From Oreohelix idahoensis (Eukaryota; Mollusca; Gastropoda; Stylommatophora; Oreohelicidae): a stretch of 64,000 bases of DNA. Numbering within the stretch: position 1 is the stretch's first letter; each line of letters starts with the position of its first letter. Shown here one piece after another: positions 28,400-39,153 of this stretch. Location of the stretch: positions 315,501-379,500 of the forward strand of contig JAMPIV010012152.1 of the NCBI GenBank assembly GCA_024509875.1. The letters are read 5' to 3'. The translations under genes and the position numbers were made by a program. The notes under the pieces were generated by a model that did not search any database, was not told the DNA's origin, and saw only the letters and a list, made by a program, of their open reading frames with translations.

Positions 28400-28644
28400 A
28401 ATCTGCTTGTTCTTTAGAGCAACTAGGCTTCTAAGATACTGATCAAATGTTGTCTTTTAGACCAGTGCAGTGAGTTGTGTGTAATATGTCACCGTACATA
28501 GAAGTGTTTACTCATAAGTTTTCTCTCGCTTGAGGATGTAGTTAGTTAGTATTTAGTAGGAACATGAAAGTTTTATTTTTGATTGAGATATGTTTATCGT
28601 TGATTACATATGCATACAGACCCGCACGAATACAAACACCACAC

Positions 28645-28678
<34 letters not shown>

Positions 28679-29263
28679 GACATACAAGCGCATCTACTAG
28701 CATATTTTCACACGTGTGTAACACCACACACAGACACACACACATGGACATATAAGCGTATGTACTTATTAGCATGATGCTATATAGTTTATTTTGTTTC
28801 ATTTTATTTCTGAGAGTCCAGCAGTATGTGCTGGGTAAATAGCAAGGTTATACGGTGTTGCATAGGAATTGCCTACAAAGTAAACTTGTGGACAACAGTG
28901 TTATCTGTATGATTCCATATACTACCTGATAGGGTTTCGTTAATAAAAGTGGGACCCCTGTCATCAAGAGAGTTTTTCTGTGACTGCAGAACGTGTGTGA
29001 AAGTAGGCCAGAGAGAGTGACGACAACATTACACACGAATTCTTATTCTTCTTCAAACATCGTCTTCGCACTGTCACAGTAGCCTACCTTACATTTGTTG
29101 TTTTTTTTCCAGACTAAATTCTCTGGCGTTTGGTGTGGCGTTTTATAAGATCTGTTGGTGTGTCTCTTCCCTGTTTTTGAGTATATCGCCCTTTACCTTG
29201 TTGAGCCTTGTGATGTTTGGGTTCTGATTTATTGTTTATCACCTTCATATTTATTGCCCTTGA
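28396..29263. other. Intronic sequence with a CA microsatellite
   Basis: 28640-28760 is rich in CACACA and CACACATGGACATA words. Otherwise nothing is recognised up to the mariner terminus. Confidence 0.5.
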
Positions 29264-30600
29264 TACGAGGGAAGGCCAAAAAGTAATTCCTCCTATTTTT
29301 TATGTATGTAAATACTGCATCGGTGTGCAATTTGTAAATTTAGCAGGATTCCTCAAACACTCTTCTGCACTGTATAGCATTACCAACCTGTTTCAGTAAC
29401 AGGTGGCACCACTGTAACAGTTTAAAAATGGCTGCCAAAGACGTTCGGTTAAAACGTTATGTCATAGAATTCCTCAATGATGAAGGCGAGACCCCAATTC
29501 GCATCCACGAACGTTTGAAGTATGATTATGGAAATTCAACAGTGGATGTTAGCACTGTCCGACGTTGGGTACATCGTTGAGACGAAGCTGAAGTAGGTCA
29601 ATCCTCAATGGCTGACGCAAAGCGGACTGGCCGTCCGTCTACCGCAGTGACTCCACACAACATTCATCGAGTTGATGGCATCATTCGTGGTGACCGTCGG
29701 GTAACACTGGATGAACTTTCTTCCATGTTGTCCATTAGTAAAGGCAGTGTCCAGAACATCATTAAAGACCTGGGTTATTCAAATGTTTGTGCATGGTGGG
29801 TACCCAGAATGTTGACAGACAGACATAAAGAAACAAGGAAAACCATAGCCATCAACCTCCTGTACCGTTACGAAACTGAAGGAGAAGAGTTTTTATCGAA
29901 TATTGTGACAGGTGATGAGACTTGGGTTCATTTTTTTGAACCAGAATCCAAGAGGCAGTCAATGGAATGGCATCACACAACATCGCCGACAAGAAAGAAG
30001 TTCAAAAGCTCACCATCTGTAGGGAAAGTTATGGCCTCCGTGTTTTGGGATGAGAAGGGTGTGATTCTTCTCGACTTCTTGGAACAGAGAAACACGGGGA
30101 ATGCAGACCGTTACATTAAAACTTTGAAGAAGCTTAGAGGTCGTCTTCGGCGACTTTACCCATTAAAAGATCAGAGAACTGCACTACTGTTTCACGATAA
30201 TGCCACGCCACACACCGCTAAACGCACCATTGATGCGATTGCAGAATTTGGCTGGACATTATTACCACATCCCCCTTACAGTCCCGATCTTGCACCTTCT
30301 GACTTCCATCTGTTTGGACCACTGAAAGATCTTCGCGGACACCACTTTGAGGACACCGAGACCCTTAAACGTGCCGTACGCCAGTGGTTTAGGAAAAAGT
30401 ACACACATTTTTACCGTGCGGGGATACATGTCCTTGTGAGAAGATGGACACAAACTGTAACAAATAACGGAGACTACATTGAGAAATAAATTTTTGAAGT
30501 TCAGACTTGGGGCTACATTTCAATGTGAATTTTGTCTGTTTTCTTGCCTATTGAATGAAATTCAAAATTACGAGGCATTACTTTTTGACCGTCCCTCGTA
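29264..30600 (+). mobile_element. Mariner (D34D) DNA transposon, complete but with one stop
   Basis: Terminal inverted repeats of at least 22 bp start CGAGGGAAGGCC at the left and, on the complementary strand, CGAGGGACGGTC at the right. They differ at two positions and are bounded by the TA target duplication (29264-29265 and 30599-30600). Total length is about 1.3 kb, normal for mariner. It lies in intron 2 of the DUF229 gene in the opposite orientation. Confidence 0.95.
29428..30489 (+). pseudogene. Mariner transposase with one premature TGA
   Basis: ATG at 29428 opens a 353-codon frame, the usual mariner length (about 345-355), interrupted only by TGA at 29578-29580 (codon 51). The N-terminal half-paired helix-turn-helix includes STVRRWV just before the stop. 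The HTH linker GRPSTAV and then SKGSVQNIIKDLGY follow. The catalytic triad is intact: VTGDETW, LFHDNATPH and SPDLAPSDF, with 34 residues between the second and third Asp. The stop is probably a CGA-to-TGA change, since the next frame is otherwise perfect. As it stands the protein could start only at a later Met (29608) and would lack part of the DNA-binding domain. Confidence 0.93.
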
Positions 30601-30894
30601 TTAACTCTTGTATTTATATTTGTAATACTCTGCTTTGTAATGTTTTGAATTTTATCTTACTCTTGTGGTGAATATTTGTGGTGAATATTTTATTTAAGTA
30701 TTTAGTTTTACTTTAAACTTTCTCATTTGCTCTGGTAGTTATGTTAATTTTTGTTTTGGTAATATACAATTTTATAATGTTTTGTAGTTCCCTGGCTACG
30801 TCAACTTTTAGCACATTTTCTAGTGATAGTGAGTGTTGTGCTTTCAAATATCGTTTAAGTGGTTTTCTCTTCTGTTTATATTTCTTGCATGTTA

Positions 30895-31815
30895 GCACAT
30901 AATGGCTATGGTATTTCTCGTAAGACGTGCATTACAGTGTGGTTCCTCTATCATAAAATATCCTATTCCTAGTTGTAGTCTAATAAACTTTTTATTGCAT
31001 GGAATTTGTGGTTCTCTATTTATATGACATGTTCGTGATGGATCTTTCAGCAGCTTATAAGCATGTCTAGCTTTCTGGCTTTGTTTCCAATCTTCTGTCA
31101 ATTCCGTTGCTATTAGACTTTTTATTATCTTTTGATCTCTGTTGAGCCCAAAACCTGTGTTTATGTGGTTAAGGCTGCTTCTTCCAGTTTTAGCTTCCTT
31201 GTCTGCTACCTCATTTACTTCTATTCTCACGTGTGAAGGTATCCATGCAATTAGTACTGTGCAGCCTCTGATATTTAGATGTAAGCTAAGCTGACACATT
31301 TCTTCTGCTATGTCTGGTCGGCTACATTCGTGTGCATAACTTAGTGCTTGTATTGCTGATAGAGAGTCAGTTAAGATCGTTAGCTTACTGGGGGGGGGGG
31401 GGGGGGCCTTGTCAGTAGTTATTTCCACTGCTGTAGCTATTGCAACCATTTCTGATGTGAAGGTAGATGCATAGTTATACTATAATTGTTCTTTAGACTC
31501 CATGCTGGAATATGTATTCCTATACGTAGTTCTTCATTTTCTACTTTAGATCCATCACTAAATACTTTTAAGCTACCCTTAGTTATTTGATCAATATATT
31601 CATTGGCCATGTTTTTATACAGCTGTTTCTACATTTTTTAATATTATTTCTGCTAAATGCAGGTCGATATCTGGTTTCTTGAGCTCCCATTGTGGTATCA
31701 CTGGGGTGTATTTGCTACTATAGTTTATTGCATTAATTATAGTTTGTTGCTGTTCTTTTTCTTCCAGGCACTTCCACCGTATTGAGTATCTGGTTGGGTC
31801 TAAAGGGGTTTATAA
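30895..31815 (-). pseudogene. LINE fragment with RNase H domain
   Basis: The minus strand gives an RNase H domain. A decayed first strand (FSDGSK near 31555) lies in another frame. An open stretch then has TDSLSAIQAL (Asp), IAWIPSHV (the usual PSHxGIxGNExAD motif, here IEVNEVADKEAK), and a C-terminal region with a weak zinc-finger-like CHINREPQIPCN. Upstream, toward 31815, the linker WELKKPDIDLHLAEIIL is readable. RNase H after RT is typical of I/Jockey-group LINEs and absent from RTE. A C-run at 31390 breaks the domain start. The 5' end merges into the 65-bp array. Confidence 0.7.
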
Positions 31816-31821
31816 TACCGT

Positions 31822-32471
31822 TGGGACACTGACCTGGTTGGGTGATTTTTGTCTGTTAGCACCTTGGCTATGTCATTTAATCTAAGTGGGACACTGACCT
31901 GGTTGGGTGATTGTTGTCTGTTAGCACCTTGGCTATGTCATTTAATCTAAGTGGGACACTGACCTGGTTGGGTGATTGTTGTCTGTTAGCACCTTGGCTA
32001 TGTCATTTAATCTAAGTGGGACACTGACCTGGTTGGGTGATTGTTGTCTGTTAGCACCTTGGCTATGTCATTTAATCTAAGTGGGACACTGACCTGGTTG
32101 GGTGATTGTTGTCTGTTAGCACCTTGGCTATGTCATTTAATCTAAGTGGGACACTGACCTGGTTGGGTGATTGTTGCCTGTTAGCACCTTGGCTATGTCA
32201 TTTAATCTAAGTGGGACACTGACCTGGTTGGGTGATTGTTGCCTGTTAGCACCTTGGCTATGTCATTTAATCTAAGTGGGACACTGACCTGGTTGGGTGA
32301 ATGTTGTCTGTTAACACCTTGGCTATGTCATTTAATCTAAGTGGGACACTGACCTGGTTGGGTGAATGTTGTCTGTTAGCACCTTGGCTATGTCATTTAT
32401 TCTAAGTGGGACACTGACCTGGTTGGGTGAATGTTGCCTGTTAGCACCTTGGCTATGTCATTTAATCTAAG
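31822..32471. repeat. 65-bp tandem array
   Basis: About ten nearly identical units (GTGGGACACTGACCTGGTTG ... GCTATGTCATTTAATCTAA), exact period 65 bp (for example 31951 to 32016). Variation is mostly at one TGATTGTTG(T/C) site. The unit nearest the LINE fragment is in frame with the LINE coding sequence on the minus strand. See findings. Confidence 0.97.
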
Positions 32472-32785
32472 TTCTTTTCTTCACATGTTTTTCCCGTGCC
32501 TTCCTCATCATTTTTATTTCTGTCTCAAGTTCTCTTCTTAATTTCTTTTTTGACCAACCCCTGCTTCTTTTACCATGATGATTCCAGAGAAAAGACTTCA
32601 CTGTAATGCTATCAACAGGTTTCTTCAGTTTGTGTCATATCCGCCTGCAGCGACATTTACTAATCTTTCATACCACTTGCGCTTGTGTGCTTCTTATCAG
32701 TAGCTCAACACTGGTGACAATGGCGTGCACATTCAATGATGAATGCGGAAGTATGGTAAGTACAAAAATAACCAAAGCCATTTAC

Positions 32786-32941
32786 CGGACAGCACCAAAA
32801 CGTTCTCCGTGGTCACTAAAAAAGATGATGACTGTGTTGTTGATGATATTCTTGTCTGTCAACTCTTGCAGGAAGTGAAGGTAAAGATCGTCTCCCGCAC
32901 TAGCCATGTCTTGGTTATCGTGGGTCAGATGTTGCGAGAAA
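32786..32941 (-). CDS. DUF229 protein, exon 2
   Basis: A 156-bp exon too small to stand out as an ORF. Acceptor TTGCAG (32947-32942) and donor CCG|GTAAAT (32786|32785). It opens with one base completing a Ser codon from exon 1, then encodes FSQHLTHDNQDM, LYLHFLQELTDKNI, and VIIFFSDHGERFGAV, and ends two bases into an Arg codon. HxLTHD and SDHGxRFG are conserved DUF229 motifs. Asp-His of SDHG is the expected metal-binding pair of the alkaline-phosphatase superfamily. Both phase joins (2 to 1 and 2 to 1) agree with the neighbouring exons. Confidence 0.92.
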
Positions 32942-33019
32942 CTGCAATATCAACAAGGTCAAAGACATAGAAACAAACAAGACGCGTCAATGTATGACTA
33001 AAATCATACAAAACCCCAG

Positions 33020-34165
33020 AGCTTACAACACAAGTCACATAAGACATGTAAGTGCAGCAACTTAAGTAACATAAGACATGTGAGTGAAGAACTTAAGTCA
33101 CATAAGATATGCGATTGTAGCAACTCAAATCACATAAGACATGTGAGTGTAACAACTCTAGTCACATAAGACATGTTAGTGCAGAAACTCAAAACACAAA
33201 AGACATGTGAGTGTAGCAACTCAAATCACATAAGACATGTGAGTGTAACAACTCAAAACACATAAGACATTTGAGTGTAACAACTCAAATCGCATAAGAC
33301 ATGTGAGTGTAGCCTCTCAAATAATATGACATGTGAGAGTAACAACTCAAGTCACATAAGACATGTGAGTGCAATAATTCAAGTCACATAAGATATGTGA
33401 GTGAAACAACTCAAATCACATCAGACATGTGAGTGTAACAACTCAAATCCATAAGGCATGTGACATTGCCAACTCAAAACACATAAGACATGTCAGTGTA
33501 ACAATTCAAATCACATAAGGCATGTGAGTGTAACAACTCAAAAAACATAAGACATGTGAGTGTAACAACTCAAATCCATAAGGCATGTGACATTGCCAAC
33601 TCAAAACACATAAGACATGTCAGTGTAACAATTCAAATCACATAAGGCATGTGAGTGTAACAACTCAAAAAACATAAGACATGTGAGTGTAACAACTCAA
33701 ACCACATAAGAAATGTGAATGTAACAACTTAAATCACATAAGACGTGTGAGTGTAACAACTGAAATCACATAAGACATGTGAGTGTAACAACTCAAATCC
33801 ATAAGATATGTCAGTTTAACAACTCAAATTACATAAGACATGTTAGTGTAACAACTCAAGTCACACGAGGCATGCAAGTGTAACAACTTAAATCACATAA
33901 GACATGTGAATGTAACAACTCAAATCACATCACACATGTGAGTATAACAAGTCAAAACACATAATTCATGTGTGTGCAACAACTCAAATCACATCAGACA
34001 CGTGAGTGTAACAACTCAAAACACATAAGACATGTGAGTGTAACAACACAAATCACATAAGACATCTCATTGTAACAACTCAAATCACATAAGACATGTG
34101 AGTGTAACAACTCAAATCACATGACATGTGAGTGTAACAACTCAAATCACAGAAGACATGAGAAT
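33020..34165 (+). repeat. 32-bp tandem array
   Basis: About 35 units of CACATAAGACATGTGAGTGT + AACAACTCAAAT, moderately diverged, with frequent single-base changes and small deletions. A larger ~110-bp segment (CATAAGGCATGTGACATTGCC) appears twice near 33453 and 33572, showing higher-order duplication. The right edge decays through degenerate variants to about 34620. Confidence 0.92.
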
Positions 34166-34869
34166 GTAACTCTAATAAAACGGCATGCAAGTGTACCAGC
34201 AAGATAAAACAAGATATTTGATCTTACAAATAAACAACACACGAATGCAACACTAAAAAAGCAAACAAGATACGTGATTGTCCCATTATAAACAAATATG
34301 CATAAGGATCGCCATTGAAAAGAAACAAGTCGCCAGTCAAATAAACAGGACTGAGTGTACTATGAAAAGAATGTAAGTGTATCATTAAAACAATCACGGC
34401 AAGTGATTAAAAAAAAACGAATTCCAAGAGTACCATTTAAAATCTAAAAAAAAAGACACTCGAATTTACCTCTGAAAACAAGACATATGAGAGTACCTCC
34501 CCAACTTGTTGGACATATCAGTGAACAAATAAACACTTATATGATACTATATTACGCCAATAAAAAGATATAAGGCATATGAATATACCACAAAAACATA
34601 TGAGGCTCCCGAATGTACTGTGACGAAGCAATCGCCTTCTTTTCTCTTCTTGTATCTTTCCTCATACGAGTTCACTCATTCCTTTCTTAATTTTAGAAAG
34701 TCAACCACTTGTCTAAATCAGTCGCTCTCTTCTGTATTCTTTTCAATAAAATACCTCGATCGTTGTTCCATCTTTGGTTGAACTGGAAAATTCCTCTCTA
34801 ACTCAGCTATGAACTTCTGACCGCTGTCCTGTTTAACATGGGTTTTCCCCTGGGAATAATTACAATTCG
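34166..34869. other. Decayed satellite and unrecognised intron sequence
   Basis: 34166-34620 keeps scattered AAACAAGACATGTGA-like words from the neighbouring array; 34620-34869 is unremarkable. Confidence 0.45.
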
Positions 34870-35190
34870 AGCAAACTGGTAAGACAAGAACTAGACAAGT
34901 GCCAGTAGAACAAGAGATGAGAAGAAGACGATGGCGATGGATAGGATACACACTGAGGAAACTTGTTGATAGCATTACAAGGCAGTCCTTGTTCTGGAAC
35001 CCCCAGGGCAAGAGAGGCAGAGGTAGACGAAGAAGTACACAGAGAAGAGAGCTGGAAACAGGGGTGAAAATGATGAAGAGAACGTGAAAAGAACTTGATA
35101 TGATGGCACGTGACAGGAGGACTCGGCATGTGTTTGTTGAAGGCCTATGCTCCGTTGGGAGTGGAGGGTTATGAATGAATGAAACTGGTA
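34870..35190 (+). pseudogene. LINE 3' end fragment (RT C-terminus)
   Basis: The plus strand encodes RRRRWRWIGYTLRKLVDSIT, GKRGRGRRRSTQ and HVFVEGLCSV, then ends in an ATGAATGAATGA tail. The W.GH.LR - GKR.RGR - (T)W - FVEGLC order is the standard LINE C-terminus. The nucleotide word TTTGTTGAAGGCCTATGCTC also occurs at 48418 and, reversed and diverged, near 53850: three copies of one family. Confidence 0.65.
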
Positions 35191-35865
35191 GGAGTATCAT
35201 TATTGTCATGCGACCTTTGCTCGCAAGTACCAGTGTTTGTGTGTGGGGGGGATGGGACAAGGGGCAACAAGAGGTGAGCCCCCCCCCCCCCCCTCCCCCA
35301 CCCCTCTCATCGAAAGTAGGCAGAGTAACCCTCCAAAAACTTTGTAGTAAATTTGGAAGATCATTCTCGAAGGCTCAGCCGAGACGGGCAGGCCATAACA
35401 CGAAACATCAACGAATGGTCATGTCAAGGCAAATACAGAGGGAGAACTGTCCATTTTAAAAAGCACGTTGTTCAGTTGAGCGAAGTAAGTGATCTAATAT
35501 TGTTTATCTGAATAACTTGAATAATAATCATATGTTTATCAACAGCATATTATTCCAGTATCTTTTGTTAGACAAAGTTCTAAATGTACTTTTATCTTCA
35601 CCGTGACAGCAATTAATGCCCTTGATTTTGTACATGTTTTAATGCTGTATGGTTTCAGCTATGATTATCCTTGTCGTATTGTAATCCTGAACTGATTTAT
35701 GAACTTTCCTTGTCATGTTTTAATGTGTGTATATGCATGTATCCTGTGCTATGATTATACTCTCAGGTTATATAATTGCTTATAACATAAACATAGAGCT
35801 ATGTAACAATGGGCAACAGCACTGTAGCCGTTGTTATGATTGTAATAATTTAACTGACTGTGAGC
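35191..35865. other. Intron sequence, no recognised feature
   Basis: Contains a C-rich run (35278-35303) and AT-rich sequence. I see no coding motif. Confidence 0.4.
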
Positions 35866-36095
35866 CAATGGTTCTCAAGGCTGAGACCAGGAACACACTC
35901 AAATAGATTTAATGCTTAAGCAGCAAAAATATAAATCAGTGGTTCTCAAGTCTTGGCCGCAAGGACACTCCAACAGGTTTTTCGGCAGCACGGGAGACTA
36001 TATCCCAGTGGTTCTCAAACCATTGGTACCAATGACCCCTAATTGATTTGACTGCTCTATGGGCACACAGTAGACCAGTGGTTCTCAAACTTTTG
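35866..36095 (+). repeat. Four hAT-like termini at ~70-bp spacing
   Basis: CA(G/A)TGGTTCTCAA occurs at 35866, 35937, 36006 and 36076, at intervals of 71, 69 and 70 bp. CAGTGGTTCTCAA is the classic terminus of many hAT elements. Sequence between the motifs is only loosely similar. This is a degenerate tandem repeat of element ends or a nested MITE cluster. Confidence 0.7.
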
Positions 36096-37639
36096 ATGGT
36101 AACATCCCCCAAACATCACAGGTGGTGAAGCTAACAGCCCATAGGTTATAATCACTGCGGTAGACAAGCAGGAAGTCATATATAGGTTTAGATCCACCTG
36201 TATGCTTATAGCATCAGTTATAACATAGTATTTAAGATGGATAATAGATAGCACAGGATGATGTTTTAATGTTATTTTTGATGTACGATTAACGTCTAGC
36301 AGATATGAGAAATGACTTCTCTGGCAAGACTACTAATGGAGCTTGAATTGTTTGTTAATCCAGTCCTATCAGGTTGTCCTACCAGGAGACCTACCGGAAG
36401 GCCCACCCTGAGTCCTGTCCGGGGTCTATCCAGTAACCATAAGCAGTGTTCTCGAGGGCCGACTTAATCCACCCCAGCTGGTGATGCGCCCAGAGTCAAG
36501 ACAGAGAAAGCAGCCCCCACAATCCTCTGAAACCTTTCTAGAACTACTTGCTGGGCTGGTCCTGGAGTGCTGAGACAGATTGAACCCCATTAGGCAACTA
36601 GAGAACATACATCCAGCAGCAGAAGTACACTCATCACAGCAGCTACTTCAAATATCAGATGAGTAGCGTAAATACCAAGCAGAACCACCACAGAAAAGCT
36701 AATTCAGTCAAAATGATGCAAAATGTATTCTGAAATGTTTCAGAACCATTGATAGTTTTGTTTTCTTGACATAAGAACTTATAGTGCAAATTTTTGAAGC
36801 TGTGAGAATCTATCATCATTTTTTTGTAAATTTAAAATATGTGAGAATCTATCTTCATTTTTGAAAACTGTACATAACAGTTGTTATTTTTCTTGTAATA
36901 TCTAATTTGGTTGTACAGTTTTTAGTAATTAAAATCTACACCCTGGGGGCAGAGCCGTAATTGAAGAAACACTATTGGGTTGGGATATTTTTAATGTGAC
37001 TGGGCACCAAATATCTTTCTCAACTTTATGTACCTTGTATAGTCCTTTGTAGGATTTCTGAGAATTAATTTTTTTTGAAAATATCCTGTTTAGTTTCACC
37101 AGAATTCTCTTTTAATTAAAGTTTCTAATGGACTAATTCCCGAAGAGTCGGAAATTCAACCTACAGCCTGAAAGATTATCCTCTATATATTATCTTTTAT
37201 TCTTCCATCAAATCTGTCACAAACCTCCTCAAAATTATCCGTCACACGTACAACTGAAAATATGTAGGACATATTAGTATATTACTAACACATATTTTAT
37301 TTGTGAAGCATACGAAAGTAACGCGATCCTTTCTTTCAAGGGGAGTTAACATTCGATAAAACAACATTGAGTTTGAGTATTCCACTGCCCTGTGGGTATA
37401 GAAGCAGGAAGTAGATCGCTTGGAAGATATAACAGTTCCATATAGGCTACAGTTATTTCAGATTCCTAATACTCTGAAAGGCGAACACAGTGATAATTTT
37501 ATCTTTGGGTGAATCGCTTCACTCAAGCATGCAAAGACTTTGGCCTCACAATAAGTCTAAAAAAAACAAAAGACAAATGGGCTGAGTCAGGATGTGGATG
37601 TTGCATCAGTTATCACTATCGATAACTGAAATCACATCA
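36096..37639. other. Intron sequence, no recognised feature
   Basis: AT-rich with no coding motif. 36370-36600 is somewhat GC-richer, with short CCTACCnGGAG-like repeats, but I cannot assign it. Confidence 0.4.
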
Positions 37640-37801
37640 TAATAAAATACATAAATAAGCATTAGCAAAATTGAAAGAGAACAATATAATCCAATATTGC
37701 CACCGTTTCCATGGCAACCAATTATGTAATATCATCGAACTCTTCATTATTCGTATTTAAGTCTTTGCATTTTTATTGAAATCGCGTGATTAATAACGAA
37801 A
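37640..37801 (+). repeat. Dispersed repeat copy A with RFX X-box match
   Basis: From GAAAGAGAACA to GATTAATAACGAAAA this is nearly identical to 43261-43392. It contains GTTTCCATGGCAAC at 37705-37718, a perfect match to the RFX X-box consensus GTHNYYATRRNAAC. Confidence 0.85.
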
Positions 37802-37814
37802 AACTAAGAACATA

Positions 37815-38540
37815 CAGTGGTCCACCCCTTCACATACCAAGGGTCTACCATCAACGACAAACTCTCTCTGGACACAGAAATTGACAGCCGCATTGGCAAG
37901 ACTGAGGCTACCTTTGCCCGCCTCACAACGCGTTTTTGGGAAAACTCGCAACGAAGACCAAAGCTGCGATATATAACGCCTGCGTCACCAGCACACTTCT
38001 GTATGGCAGCGAGACATGGACAACCTTTGCTAATCAAGAAAGAAAGCTCAATACCTTCCTTCTACGGTGTCTACGCCACATCCTCGGTATTTCGTGGAAG
38101 GACAAAGTGGCAAATGTAGAGGTGTTGTCACGTGCTGACCTTCAAAGCATGTATTCACTGTTTAGACAACGCAGACTACGTTGACTTGGCCATGTCCGCC
38201 TCATAGAAGATGGTCTTATCCCGAAAGATATCTTCTACGGACAACTGGCAGATAGCAAAAGAACAGTTGAGCGACAACAGCTGAAATTCAAAAATGTGTG
38301 CTAGAGAGACATGAGGGCACTGGACATAAATCTGGCAACCTGGGAGGGTGAAGCTGCCGATCTCACCAAGTTGTGGTGCTCTCTATGGCGCCACCTCAGA
38401 TTGGGCGAAAAAAAGCTCTCACAGCAAGCAGAAGAGAGGAGAAAACTACGAAAGGTAAATAAGCAGCTTAGGGCTGTCACCACAGAGGCGCATTCCCATA
38501 GTCAGTTATGACCGATGAAGAGGCTATTATTATTATTATT
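37815..38540 (+). pseudogene. LINE reverse transcriptase C-terminal fragment
   Basis: The plus strand encodes FTYQGSTINDKLSLDTEI, then, after a frameshift near 37935, LLYGSETWTTFANQERKLN, CLRHILGISWKDKV, LGHVRLIEDGLIPKDIFYGQL and a long basic tail. GSTI..D, LLYGSETW, LR.I.GI.W.D and GHV.R.(D/E) are standard LINE C-terminal motifs. A (TTA)n run at 38525-38541 is the likely 3' tail. Truncated at its 5' end. Confidence 0.8.
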
Positions 38541-38689
38541 ACTAGATCTTTAGTGAGCTCATTATTTCTAAAGTAGATGTCCACATCTGATGGGTTGCCC
38601 ACTGCTGCACTAAAGACACATGGGAGTACCAATAAAACACTTGACATGAGTATACGGTCACTACAAGAAACAAGGATATCAGGCGTACC

Positions 38690-39153
38690 GCTAAATACAG
38701 ACACGACATGTGAGTATACCACTAAATACAGACACGACATGTGAGTATACCACTAAATACAGACACGACATGTGAGCATACCACTAAATACAGGCACGAC
38801 ATGTGAGTATACCACTAAATACAGACACGACATGTGAGTATACCACTAAATACAGACACGACATGTGAGTATACCACTAAATACAGACACGACATGTGAG
38901 TATACCACTAAATACAGACACGACATGTGAGCATACCACTAAATACAGACACGACATGTGAGCATACCACTAAATACAGACACGACATGTGAGCATACCA
39001 CTAAATACAGACACGACATGTGAGCATACCACTAAATACAGACACGACATGTGAGCATACCACTAAATACAGACACGACATGTGAGCATACCACTAAATA
39101 CAGACACGACATGTGAGCATACCACTAAATACAGACACGACATGTGAGTATAC
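38690..39153 (+). repeat. 31-bp tandem array (homogeneous)
   Basis: About fifteen units of GTGAGTATACCACTAAATAC + AGACACGACAT, period 31 bp. They are almost identical apart from GTGAGTAT/GTGAGCAT, so this is a recently homogenised array. It is interrupted on the right by the RTE element. Confidence 0.97.

Noticed and set aside
33020..34165. CRISPR array (regular ~32-bp repeats)
   Set aside because: Units are directly tandem without unique spacers, in a eukaryotic intron; this is a minisatellite.
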